Shown piece by piece: positions 1 through 7,600 of a stretch of 64,000 nucleotides of DNA. The notes under the pieces are model-generated. The model was not told the DNA's origin and did not search any database. It saw only the letters and a list, made by a program, of their open reading frames with translations. Positions within the stretch are counted from its first letter, which is position 1, and each line of letters begins with the position of its first letter. The stretch is from the NCBI GenBank assembly GCA_045592985.1, contig JAZNVU010000026.1, forward strand, positions 1 to 64,000, written 5' to 3'. This DNA is from UMGS172 sp045592985. Its GTDB lineage: Bacteria; Bacillota; Clostridia; Oscillospirales; Acutalibacteraceae. The position numbers and the translations under genes were made by a program.

Positions 1-62
1 CGAAATTTGCGCAATATTAATCTTTCGGTAATTATAGTTTTTGTTCCTTTATGAGTTAACAT
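1..62 (-). CDS. GNAT N-acetyltransferase, N-terminal fragment (cut by window edge)
   Basis: Only the first 20 codons are inside the window, starting at ATG 60-62. They read MLTHKGTKTI followed by ITERLILRKF. The TERLILR(R/K)F signature is the usual start of RimJ/RimL-type GNAT acetyltransferases, which move an acetyl group from acetyl-CoA to an amine. A GGGGTGAAG ribosome site overlaps the stop codon of the preceding kinase-like gene, with a gap of only 4 bases, so it is the last visible gene of the AraC-led operon. The substrate cannot be told from this fragment. Confidence 0.75.
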   Translation of the reverse strand, partial: MLTHKGTKTIITERLILRKF

Positions 63-66
63 TACT

Positions 67-564
67 TCACCCCTTCAATATATTTTCAACATCTCTTTTG
101 CTTTTAAGCCATACAGTTTTAGATGGGTATTTCGTAAGTATCTTTCTGATTTCAACCATACTTTGATTTTGGAAAGTGTCCGTCCATTTAAGAAGATTAT
201 AAACAGATTTTAAAGTTTCTTTTTTGCCTTTTGTAAGGCCAAGTTTTCTTTTAATGGCACGCTTTATAATTCTATAAGTATAAACACGTTTAGGTATATC
301 AAGCACATAGATTTTATCAGCATCTTCAAAGCATTTGCCTACCCAGGCGTAATACACACCTTCGATTATCCAATCCTCATTTTCAAGGATATTATTTAGC
401 AGCTCGGTGCGTTTTTCTATAGGCATTTTAACACCATAACCGTCAGAATTGTTATCCCACTGAATATCATCTAAATCAAAGTGCGGAATATTATATTTCT
501 CACTTAGAGCCCCCGCTAAATATGTTTTGCCAGAGCCGCTACAACCAATTATATGTATTTTCAT
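67..564 (-). CDS. P-loop kinase-like NTPase (FlaR / topology-modulation family)
   Basis: The 165-residue protein opens with MKIHIIGCSGSGKT, a Walker A loop at residues 7-14, followed by the HFDLDDIQW segment typical of small adenylate-kinase-like ATPases often annotated as DNA topology modulation protein FlaR. Length and layout fit that family: an N-terminal P-loop, a lid-like Arg/Lys-rich helix (RIIKRAIKRKLG, about residues 99-110) and a short C-terminal tail. Such proteins bind ATP in the cytoplasm, but their true substrate is unsettled. The start ATG follows a GGAAG site inside the end of the transglutaminase-like gene, 3 bases downstream of its stop, so the genes are co-transcribed. Family call is firm, function is not. 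Confidence 0.8.
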   Translation of the reverse strand: MKIHIIGCSGSGKTYLAGALSEKYNIPHFDLDDIQWDNNSDGYGVKMPIEKRTELLNNILENEDWIIEGVYYAWVGKCFEDADKIYVLDIPKRVYTYRIIKRAIKRKLGLTKGKKETLKSVYNLLKWTDTFQNQSMVEIRKILTKYPSKTVWLKSKRDVENILKG

Positions 565-567
565 AAC

Positions 568-1677
568 TTACATCTTCCAAAATTCAATATCGTTATAAAC
601 AAAGTCGGCTTTTTTGCTTTGGGAGAACTTATCTATAGGGTAGTCTTTAGGAATCAACTCAATATATCTTGAAGTTTCTGTACGACCGTCGACACCGTCT
701 TTATTAAGGGTGCAACGAGCAAAACGAAAGGTGTTTTTAGTCATATAATTTCTATGATATTCCTTAGCAAAACCGTTTCCGTTATAATCTGCAGTCGGGT
801 TTTCAAAAATTGGTTGGTCAGCAAGTAAAAGTTCTCTTAAACGGGATAATGAAACATATTCTCCGTCTTTATCCTTCAAAAACAATCTCCAAGTAGGGTC
901 AAGCATAATTCGTTCACCCGACGGTAACAGACAATCCACTACCACGTGGCAATCATCAAACGGATCTTCATAGGGCAAACAAGTAATATGTTGTGCTTTT
1001 ATTCCATTTAAACGAAGTAACGACGCTAAAAGTATAGCAAGACCTCGACAGTTTGTTTTATTATTGTTTCTTTCGCAAAACTCAATAATGTCGATGATTC
1101 TTCTGCCGGAACTCATTCCTCCTGTACCGTTATGCCCAAATTGGTCGCACACAAAATCCAAAAGTTTAAAAACAATCTCATCTGATTTATTATCCAAACC
1201 TTTTGTGTAGTCGTTATAATTGTATTTTTGAAGTATCTCGGGCACATTTCCGCCCAATACAAATTCGTTACTGCAGCCGTATTCTTTGTTTCGGTCATAT
1301 TCCGGATATTCTTTAAGAATTTCTATTCTTGTTTTATCGGAATTTGGGACATACACTTCCGGTGCAACGAATTTATATGGTGCATCTTCAGGAACATCGT
1401 CAATTTTTTCATACTTTACAGGAGTTTCTTTACCGTGCTGTGTGTAAAATCCTTTAAGAGAACCGTCGGCGTACCTAACGTGATAAACCATTCTAAAATA
1501 CTCGTCATTTATTTCATAGCAAAGATATCCGTCTTTTTCATAAACACAGTTGGGCGCAAAGTTATAATAACCGCTTGATGTAAAGGACATTTTCATACGA
1601 AGTGGGCTTTCATCGAAAATGTTAATGGTTTCACCAAAATCTTTTTTATACCATTTTCCAATTAATCTTTTATCCAT
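568..1677 (-). CDS. Transglutaminase-like cysteine protein
   Basis: I chose ATG at 1677, behind AAAGGT, over the ATG at 1695 that overlaps the Nudix stop. The product is 369 residues. The C-terminal half carries a transglutaminase/peptidase-like core: Cys in KTNCRGLA (C210), His in DDCHVVVD (H244) and Asp in MLDPTW (D260), spaced as in the Cys-His-Asp catalytic triad. The N-terminal 130 residues resemble no domain I recognise. There is no signal peptide, so it is likely cytoplasmic. Members of this superfamily act as proteases, amidases or crosslinking enzymes; the substrate is unknown. It sits between a Nudix hydrolase and a P-loop kinase in one operon, which does not define a pathway. Confidence 0.75.
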   Translation of the reverse strand: MDKRLIGKWYKKDFGETINIFDESPLRMKMSFTSSGYYNFAPNCVYEKDGYLCYEINDEYFRMVYHVRYADGSLKGFYTQHGKETPVKYEKIDDVPEDAPYKFVAPEVYVPNSDKTRIEILKEYPEYDRNKEYGCSNEFVLGGNVPEILQKYNYNDYTKGLDNKSDEIVFKLLDFVCDQFGHNGTGGMSSGRRIIDIIEFCERNNNKTNCRGLAILLASLLRLNGIKAQHITCLPYEDPFDDCHVVVDCLLPSGERIMLDPTWRLFLKDKDGEYVSLSRLRELLLADQPIFENPTADYNGNGFAKEYHRNYMTKNTFRFARCTLNKDGVDGRTETSRYIELIPKDYPIDKFSQSKKADFVYNDIEFWKM

Positions 1678-1691
1678 TATATTAATACCTT

Positions 1692-2141
1692 TCATCTGCT
1701 ACTCAAAAGTTGCAACTGACAATTGATTTCATACATAGCAACCTTATTAGAATCCCATTTTAATAGTTTTCGCGCCTCATTATATGTAAGCCATTTATAT
1801 TCAGTATGTTCATTTGATAGCGTAAGCTCTGAATCACACTCAAAGGCAAACGAATATTCGGGAATAACAACGGTATTTTTATCCCAATGTTGCCGTCTGC
1901 TTTCAGCAATAACTTCTGCCGGAACATATGCGATACAAATGAGTTGTTGTATGTTTTTTGGTTCAACACCAATTTCTTCAAATGTTTCTCTCTTGGCTGC
2001 CTCTATAGGTGTTTCACCGTTTTCTCCGCCTCCGGCAATAAATTGCCAATAGCTACTATCTGCCCTGCGAAATATACAGAACAATGGCTTACCGTCAACT
2101 ACACGATATGGAATTGATAATATTTGATGTGGTTCACGCAT
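1692..2141 (-). CDS. Nudix hydrolase
   Basis: A complete Nudix box is present, starting GGGENGETPIEAA and ending RETFEEIGV, which matches G-x5-E-x7-REU-xEE-x-GU. The two Glu of EE bind Mg2+ for hydrolysis of a nucleoside diphosphate linked to another group. The 149-residue length fits a single-domain dNTP/NUDIX protein. Start: ATG 2141 lies 5 bases after AAAGGTGAG, and a GTG three codons upstream overlaps that ribosome site, so ATG is preferred. Its stop overlaps the first possible start of the transglutaminase-like gene (ATGA). The substrate (house-cleaning nucleotide or sugar nucleotide) is not visible from sequence. Confidence 0.9.
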   Translation of the reverse strand: MREPHQILSIPYRVVDGKPLFCIFRRADSSYWQFIAGGGENGETPIEAAKRETFEEIGVEPKNIQQLICIAYVPAEVIAESRRQHWDKNTVVIPEYSFAFECDSELTLSNEHTEYKWLTYNEARKLLKWDSNKVAMYEINCQLQLLSSR

Positions 2142-2153
2142 TTTTCTCACCTT

Positions 2154-2495
2154 TTATACTTTTATTTCCTTTAACTTTTCCAACAAAGCTATGACCTTAG
2201 GTTCTATATCATTAAGTATAGATTTTGCGTCTTCTGCCGCACATTTGATATCATCTACACGGCATTCTAAATCATCTGCAGCATCTTCTAATTCTTCTAA
2301 TTCTTCAAGATTGGAATCATAACCTATCAGACAATGTCTGTAATCCATGTTCGCACCATCGCCTGAGATTTCAAGGGAATTAATGGGAGTTTTGTTAAAT
2401 GTAATATTTAATCCATCACCTGAAAACTCGATATTTTCAAGTATTGCCTCTAATTTTTTTATACGGTTCTCAAGTTCTATAATCTTATTTTCCAT
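2154..2495 (-). CDS. Hypothetical coiled-coil protein with two SGDG segments
   Basis: A 113-residue acidic protein that I do not recognise. The first 20 residues (MENKIIELENRIKKLEAILE) are a short heptad-like coiled coil. A middle part contains two similar phrases, FSGDGLNITF and ISGDGANMDY, about 20 residues apart. The last 50 residues form a second acidic helix rich in E, D and L (LEELEELEDAADDLE). There is no membrane segment. The start ATG overlaps the end of the AraC gene by 11 bases, which indicates translational coupling. The short length, helical ends and operon position suggest a protein-protein adaptor, but that is inference only. Confidence 0.7.
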   Translation of the reverse strand: MENKIIELENRIKKLEAILENIEFSGDGLNITFNKTPINSLEISGDGANMDYRHCLIGYDSNLEELEELEDAADDLECRVDDIKCAAEDAKSILNDIEPKVIALLEKLKEIKV

Positions 2496-3414
2496 TCAGG
2501 TCATCCTTTCTGTTTTTTACGACTACTTTACGAAACTCGGCGGGTGTTGTGCCTGTTATTTCCTTAAAAATACGGTTAAAGTGTTGAACTGTTTTGAATC
2601 CAACCATGTTTGCAATATCCTTAATAGGAACATCAGTAAAAGCGAGTTGTTTTTTTGCAATAGTAATTCGGTACTGCATTAAATATTGGGTAGCCGTACA
2701 ACCAAGTTCTTCTTTCATTAGTGCAGTAAGTGTGGTGTGGTTTATTCCGGCATTAGCTGATATATCGGACAAGGTTATACTATCGCTATAATGGCTTTCT
2801 ATAAATAATACCGCATCCCGAAGTTTGGGATTTTTAATTATTGGTGCGTTATCCGATTTTTGATGTGTTAGTCCATAGCCAATAAGACCGTACATACGCT
2901 CCAAGGCAATAATAATCTCCATAAAGTATGAACGACCTCTACAAGACCAATACCAATCTCTTTGCTCGGTAAGTTCTTCCAACATATAATCAGCAGATTG
3001 TTCGATTTTCTCTACCTGTGTCTCGGCGATAGGAATTACATACGCTTTATCAATAAAAGGTTTTAACATAAACATATCGTGGGTGGTAGCGATATCACCG
3101 TAGTTTTTAGAACGCAAAAGTTCAAAGGTCATATTGATATTTAAGAATTTAGGGTGGAAGTAAACGCAAGTGTAATGAGCTTTTGATTTTGATACGAGTA
3201 CAGGGTTTTCCAACTCATCAAAGCACAAAAAAGACGGAGCGTTAGCAGTAACTTTCTCACCGCCAACTCTAAACTCAAGTTTTCCTTTTGTAAGGATAAC
3301 GAGTAGAAAACACTTGTCCTTAATATTGATATCGTCAAGGGAACTGTCTTTCACACACTCTACAAAAGCAACCTTGCCTTCGTTATACTTTCTGCCAACC
3401 GTAATGTGTTCCAT
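2485..3414 (-). CDS. AraC-family transcriptional regulator
   Basis: A 309-residue protein with an N-terminal cupin-like sensor region and a C-terminal AraC DNA-binding domain with two helix-turn-helix motifs. The last 100 residues include ITLSDISANAGINHTTLTALMKEELG and the hallmark IKDIANMVGFKTVQHFNRIFKEITGTTPAEFRK. The start ATG at 3414 is preceded by AAAGGTGGTGG. An earlier in-frame ATG at 3468 falls within the promoter -35 element (3463-3468), so it is not used. It heads the minus-strand operon and probably controls it in response to a small ligand that I cannot name. Confidence 0.9.
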   Translation of the reverse strand: MEHITVGRKYNEGKVAFVECVKDSSLDDINIKDKCFLLVILTKGKLEFRVGGEKVTANAPSFLCFDELENPVLVSKSKAHYTCVYFHPKFLNINMTFELLRSKNYGDIATTHDMFMLKPFIDKAYVIPIAETQVEKIEQSADYMLEELTEQRDWYWSCRGRSYFMEIIIALERMYGLIGYGLTHQKSDNAPIIKNPKLRDAVLFIESHYSDSITLSDISANAGINHTTLTALMKEELGCTATQYLMQYRITIAKKQLAFTDVPIKDIANMVGFKTVQHFNRIFKEITGTTPAEFRKVVVKNRKDDLNGK

Positions 3415-3439
3415 ACATCCACCACCTTTAACTAATTGT

Positions 3440-3468
3440 ATTTTACCATATTTCGACTTTCCCTTCAA
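3440..3468 (-). promoter_or_regulatory. Promoter of the AraC-led operon
   Basis: Reading the minus strand: -35 TTGAAG (3463-3468), 17-base spacer, -10 TAAAAT (3440-3445) with an extended TGG just upstream. The start codon at 3414 is about 25 bases downstream of the -10. Confidence 0.7.
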
Positions 3469-3530
3469 TGTTCAGTTATTATCTAATTCGTAATTTCTTT
3501 TATCTAATCTTAAATTTAGTATTTATGTTC

Positions 3531-3559
3531 TTGACAACAATTTGGCCTGATGTTATCAT
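3531..3559 (+). promoter_or_regulatory. Strong promoter of the attenuated methyltransferase transcript
   Basis: -35 TTGACA (3531-3536), exact consensus; 17-base spacer; -10 TATCAT (3554-3559) with extended TG at 3551-3552. It would start an RNA near 3566 with about 190 bases of leader before the methyltransferase start at 3757. A strong promoter followed by a terminator is the usual arrangement for attenuation. Confidence 0.8.
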
Positions 3560-3587
3560 AAAGTGAATCAAATTGGAGGTTGAGGTT

Positions 3588-3620
3588 ATGTTCTCTATCA
3601 TCATTCGACGCAGACGATGA
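3588..3620 (+). CDS. Leader peptide ORF1, 10 residues ending in four arginines
   Basis: ATG-TTC-TCT-ATC-ATC-ATT-CGA-CGC-AGA-CGA-TGA encodes MFSIIIRRRR. It has its own strong ribosome site, GGAGG at 3575-3579, 8 bases before the ATG. The left arm of the large leader hairpin (3598-3607) lies inside codons 4-7, so a ribosome paused on the arginine codons would cover it. Consecutive basic residues match the (R/K)-x-(R/K) arrest motif known for macrolide-bound ribosomes, and CGA/AGA codons could also slow ribosomes when charged tRNA-Arg is scarce. Existence of the ORF is seen; its regulatory role is inferred. Confidence 0.65.
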   Translation: MFSIIIRRRR

Positions 3621-3678
3621 ATGCTTGTATCTGATTTAGGTACAGGCTTATTTCGCTTTGTGCCTAAACGAATGATGA
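3598..3678 (+). promoter_or_regulatory. Leader hairpin (anti-terminator / pause structure) in the methyltransferase mRNA
   Basis: TCATCATTCG (3598-3607) is the exact reverse complement of CGAATGATGA (3669-3678). Nested directly inside is a second stem, TTTAGGTAC (3635-3643) with GTGCCTAAA (3660-3668), nine pairs with one G-U. The left arm overlaps leader ORF1 and the interior overlaps ORF2. Freed right-arm bases TGATG (3673-3677) could instead pair with CATCA (3713-3717) in the terminator loop, a possible but short switch. Confidence 0.65.
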
Positions 3679-3782
3679 AAAGAAACTTAACTTTTTATTG
3701 TACTGTTGACGGCATCAAAGCTATCAACAGTATTTTTTATTTTAAGGAGAATTATTATGGAAATAAACAAATCATCGCTTAA
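3621..3782 (+). CDS. Second leader ORF, 53 residues, running through the attenuator terminator
   Basis: ATG at 3621 directly follows the TGA of leader ORF1 (TGAATG), so reinitiation by the same ribosome is possible. It encodes MLVSDLGTGLFRFVPKRMMK and continues without a stop across the terminator stem, ending at TAA 3780-3782, which is 26 bases inside the methyltransferase gene in another frame. A ribosome translating it would open the terminator hairpin. It has no independent Shine-Dalgarno site beyond purines of ORF1, and I do not recognise the peptide. It could be a regulatory reading frame rather than a functional protein. Confidence 0.4.
   Translation: MLVSDLGTGLFRFVPKRMMKRNLTFYCTVDGIKAINSIFYFKENYYGNKQIIA
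3701..3744 (+). terminator. Intrinsic terminator (attenuator) before the methyltransferase gene
   Basis: TACTGTTGA (3701-3709) pairs perfectly with TCAACAGTA (3724-3732), followed by TTTTTTATTTT. It lies between the promoter and the methyltransferase start with no stop of a full gene before it, so it must act on the leader RNA. Confidence 0.8.
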
Positions 3783-4527
3783 CGAAGCAATATACGAACT
3801 AATAAACCTACCAGACAACGCTGCAATCGTGGATTTAGGGTGCAGGAACGCAGGTTATCTTAATGGAATTATCAACGAGTTTCCGGATAAAGTTACAAAA
3901 GCAATAGGAGTAGATGTAACTGACAGGCATTTTGGCGTTATTCCATATAGCGCACCTGTAGAACTAAAAGTTATGAATTGTGCAGGAATGCTTGATTTTC
4001 CTGATAATACGTTTGATTTGGTATTAACCAAAGATTTGCTTGAATGTATTAGTGACAAAGAAGCTTTTGTAAGTGAAATAAACAGAATATTGAAGCCCGG
4101 CGGAACGGTAATATGTGTACACGCCGATTTTGACAGCGTTGTTTATAATGGCGAAAATCAAGATTTGATTACTAAATGCATACACGCGTACGCTGTCACA
4201 AAACAAGGTTGGATGGATGACCTTGACGGTTGGATGGGCAGAAGGGTTTATGGAGTATTTAACAATTCAGGATTTTTTGAAAGCAATGTGTACGTTCATA
4301 GCGTTATTGAAACCCAATATAAAGAAGGAATGTTTGGTTATGAATTCAGCCAAAACATCGGATGGCTTGTCGGCGAAACAACCGATTGGGTAAAGGGTAA
4401 AAATACAGGAGTGCTTACCAAACAAGAATACGATGACTTTATAAACGAACTTGTTAAGGCAGATAAGACCGGTGCTTACCTTTATTCAAAGCCTTATTAT
4501 ATTTATAAAGGGATTAAAAGGATTTAA
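3757..4527 (+). CDS. Class I SAM-dependent methyltransferase
   Basis: A 256-residue protein with a Rossmann methyltransferase fold: motif I VDLGCRNAGYL (from residue 25), acidic motif II GVDVTD, motif IV-like FDLVLTKDLLECI, and ILKPGGTVICVHAD after it. These place it with methyltransferase type 11/25 enzymes that act on small molecules or proteins. It does not show the N-(L/I)-P-(F/Y) motif of Erm-type rRNA dimethylases. Start ATG 3757 follows AAGGAG by 7 bases. The gene is monocistronic and preceded by a leader-peptide attenuator, which suggests it answers to translation stress or a ribosome-targeting compound. The substrate is unknown. Confidence 0.85.
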   Translation: MEINKSSLNEAIYELINLPDNAAIVDLGCRNAGYLNGIINEFPDKVTKAIGVDVTDRHFGVIPYSAPVELKVMNCAGMLDFPDNTFDLVLTKDLLECISDKEAFVSEINRILKPGGTVICVHADFDSVVYNGENQDLITKCIHAYAVTKQGWMDDLDGWMGRRVYGVFNNSGFFESNVYVHSVIETQYKEGMFGYEFSQNIGWLVGETTDWVKGKNTGVLTKQEYDDFINELVKADKTGAYLYSKPYYIYKGIKRI

Positions 4528-4611
4528 ATAACGTGTTGTTCTCCACTCAGTTTTAATGATAATATAAAGCAGTAGACTTTCTTTTGGCTTTATGATTTTC
4601 AAGTTATGTAT

Positions 4612-4640
4612 TTGAAATGTTCAATATAGTGTGGTATAAT
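4612..4640 (+). promoter_or_regulatory. Promoter of the HNH-TPR-PIN-like gene
   Basis: TTGAAA (4612-4617), 17-base spacer, TATAAT (4635-4640) with extended TGG. The ATG at 4672 follows GGAAGTGAAG. The gene therefore has its own transcript. Confidence 0.75.
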
Positions 4641-4671
4641 AAATTAATAATAAAACATTGGAAGTGAAGTA

Positions 4672-7600
4672 ATGCCAAGAGATAATTTTACGGAAGCTAC
4701 AATTCATAAGGTTGCCGCAAGAGTTGGTTATCGTTGCTCTTATCCTGGGTGCCCAATATCTACTATTGGTGCTTCAATGGAAAACAAAGATAAAATTTCA
4801 AAAACAGGTATAGGAGCGCACATATGTGCTGCGGCAGAAAACGGTCCGAGATATGATCCCAATATGACAACTGAAGAGCGAAGAAGTGCAAATAATTGCA
4901 TTTGGTTGTGTGAAACGCATGCAAGGCTAATTGATACCGATACAAAAACATACACCGTGGAATTATTGCACAAATGGAAAGATGATGCGGAAAAGCGTTC
5001 TGCAATCGCATTAGCAGACATAAGCTTTTTTGACAAATATTATTCTTCTAATGGTGATAATCTTCTTGTGATTGAAGAACTTTTAAACGGATTAATAACC
5101 GACGGCAGTTTTGATAGAGTTAACACTTTATTAAATCAATACAAAAACAATATTAATGATGTATACGATGAATTAGTTCTTAGGTATACAGTAATATATG
5201 ACGTATATTGTAATCGTTCAAACTTATCTAACGATTTAAAAAGGTATATTAAAATCCCACTAAAAAGTGGTATAAACAAAATAGTCGGGTTGTTATTCTC
5301 ATTTTTATTAATAGACGAATTAAACACAGTGATACAATTCTGTGAAAACGAAGAGCTGACTAAACTTTCAACCTCACTAATAAAAAACGAGTTTTTTGAC
5401 AAAGTGATTGTTCCTTCTGCTGAGCATCAAACACTTTCCTTTTCAAAAGAAATATTCCCAACCGTTCAAAAAGCGCTGGCTAATTATGCCTTTAAAGAGC
5501 ACTTATATAATTTAAAGACAGAGAATAATGATGAGTTCAAGCCATATGACGAAGAATTTTATTATGAGGTTTTAGCTTTGATTTTTTCTATAAACAGAAA
5601 AATCACCTTTAATCAACATATTTCCTCTACAGAAATAGAAAAGATAAAATTGAATATACACAAAATTAATCTATTGGATTATAATTTACAGGTAGATTTA
5701 GTCTCATGCATTTTAAGAATTCTGATGGAAAACAGTGCGGAATTCTCATCCTTATATTCAATTTTACCAGATAGTTTAAAAAATAATTATCAAATTCAAG
5801 AAATATACTATATCTACAATATTGAATACAATATAGATGCCATTAATTTTAATGATTTGGAATTGTTTTCAACTGCTAATAATTTGTACTTCCCTTTACA
5901 ATTTTACTTATCTAAACAACCAATAGATTTTGAATTAAAATATTTAAACGACCATCAATTTTTATTTGAAAAAGATAGTTTCTTTATATATAGGCAATAT
6001 ACTTTAACCGACAATACGAGCGATAAGGAAAATATCGAACTTATAAATCGATACCTAGAAATACATTGTAACGACTTTTTGTTTAATTGCATGAAAGTTT
6101 TAATACTTGATAGTAAAGACAACCATAAAAGTTCATTCAAGTGGTTATCAGAAAACAAAAGACTTATTAAAGTACAAGATTTGCCAGTTTATATAGACGC
6201 TTTGCATAAATACAAAAAATGGGATGAGTTGTGTGAACTGTCGAAAATAACCGTTAATCATTCATTACTCTACAAGATAGGACGACATTTACACAGTTCA
6301 AATGTTCCTAAATATGTATTGAAAAGCAAAGAAATTTATTTAAGATTAATTGACGCAGGTTGTGTAGAAAGAGGATTATTTTATAACTGCGGTATAATCC
6401 AATATAATAAAGGTGAAATTGATAAAGCAAAGAAGAATCTTCAAAAAGAATTTGATATGTATGGTGAGGATTATTCATTAATAGCTTTATTGAATATGAG
6501 ATATAGCACCAATGATTTTCAAGATGACCATTACCTTAATTTTGCTAAAACCTCTCTAAACGCTCAACTTTTGAACCTTGCTGGTGCAATTTTGGAAAAA
6601 CTCAACAAAAATGATGAAGCGTTAAAATACTTGTTAAAATCTTTATTAATAGATGACAACAACTTACAGTGCATAAGAGGTTTATATTTTATATGTTCTA
6701 CAGCTAGTGATAATAAAAATTCGTTAACTAATGAAAATACTGTTTGCTGCATTACTAATGTATGTGATGAAAACGAAACATCTAATATTGCTATACATTC
6801 ACCGGAAGTTATTAAAGATATTACACCAAATAACTTTGGCGATTGTACTCATTGTTCAAGCGATGACCCAGATATAACGGAGTTAATATTTGCAAATGAG
6901 GGTGACACAGTCAATATTCTTGGAAAGACATATAAAGTTAATACCATTACAACGATGAATGTCTTTCTCTCAAAACTTGCGTTATCAAGCATTATTGAAA
7001 GCCCAGACACAATAAAATTTTATGGAGATAGTGCTGAGGATGCTATAATTAGCATTACAGAATATATGAAAAAATCATCTGAAGAATCGCAGAAAATAAT
7101 CGATGATTATAATAATTCTACAATTAGATATCCATTATCTATAATTTCTAAAATCACAGGAAACAGCATGCTAAAAACTTGCGAATTCTTAGTTTACGGC
7201 AATACACAAAAAATTAGAAATAATGCAAATAGATTAGACATTAACCTATTAGAAAATGTGTTTGTTTTATCCTATGAAAGCATCGTACACATATTTTTGC
7301 TTGGATTGTCAGAGAAATTACTAAGCAAAACAAAATGTGTGTGCACTCCTGCAGTATATCAAAGACTCTTGAGTGATATTTCAGATGAAGTTACGGATTT
7401 AACTAAGGAAAGCCATTCTGGAACTATGGTGTATCAGAACGGCCAAATTGGTATTATTGAACTAGATAAAACAAGCAGGAAGACAAGATATCAATTTTTA
7501 ATGAGACTTAAAAATTTTGTATCAAAAATTTCGGTTTGTGAAGCTGCCGACTTACAAATCAGTACAAAAATGTTAGAGGATTTCTTCGGCGAAGAAAAAT

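Noticed and set aside
3588..3620. Leader peptide as a plain arginine-starvation attenuator
   Set aside because: Four mixed Arg codons could sense tRNA-Arg, but the downstream gene is not an arginine gene; I kept drug- or stress-induced stalling as the main reading and list this only as an alternative.
3757..4527. Erm-type rRNA methylase
   Set aside because: No N-(L/I)-P-(F/Y) catalytic motif; the fold is methyltransferase 11/25-like.
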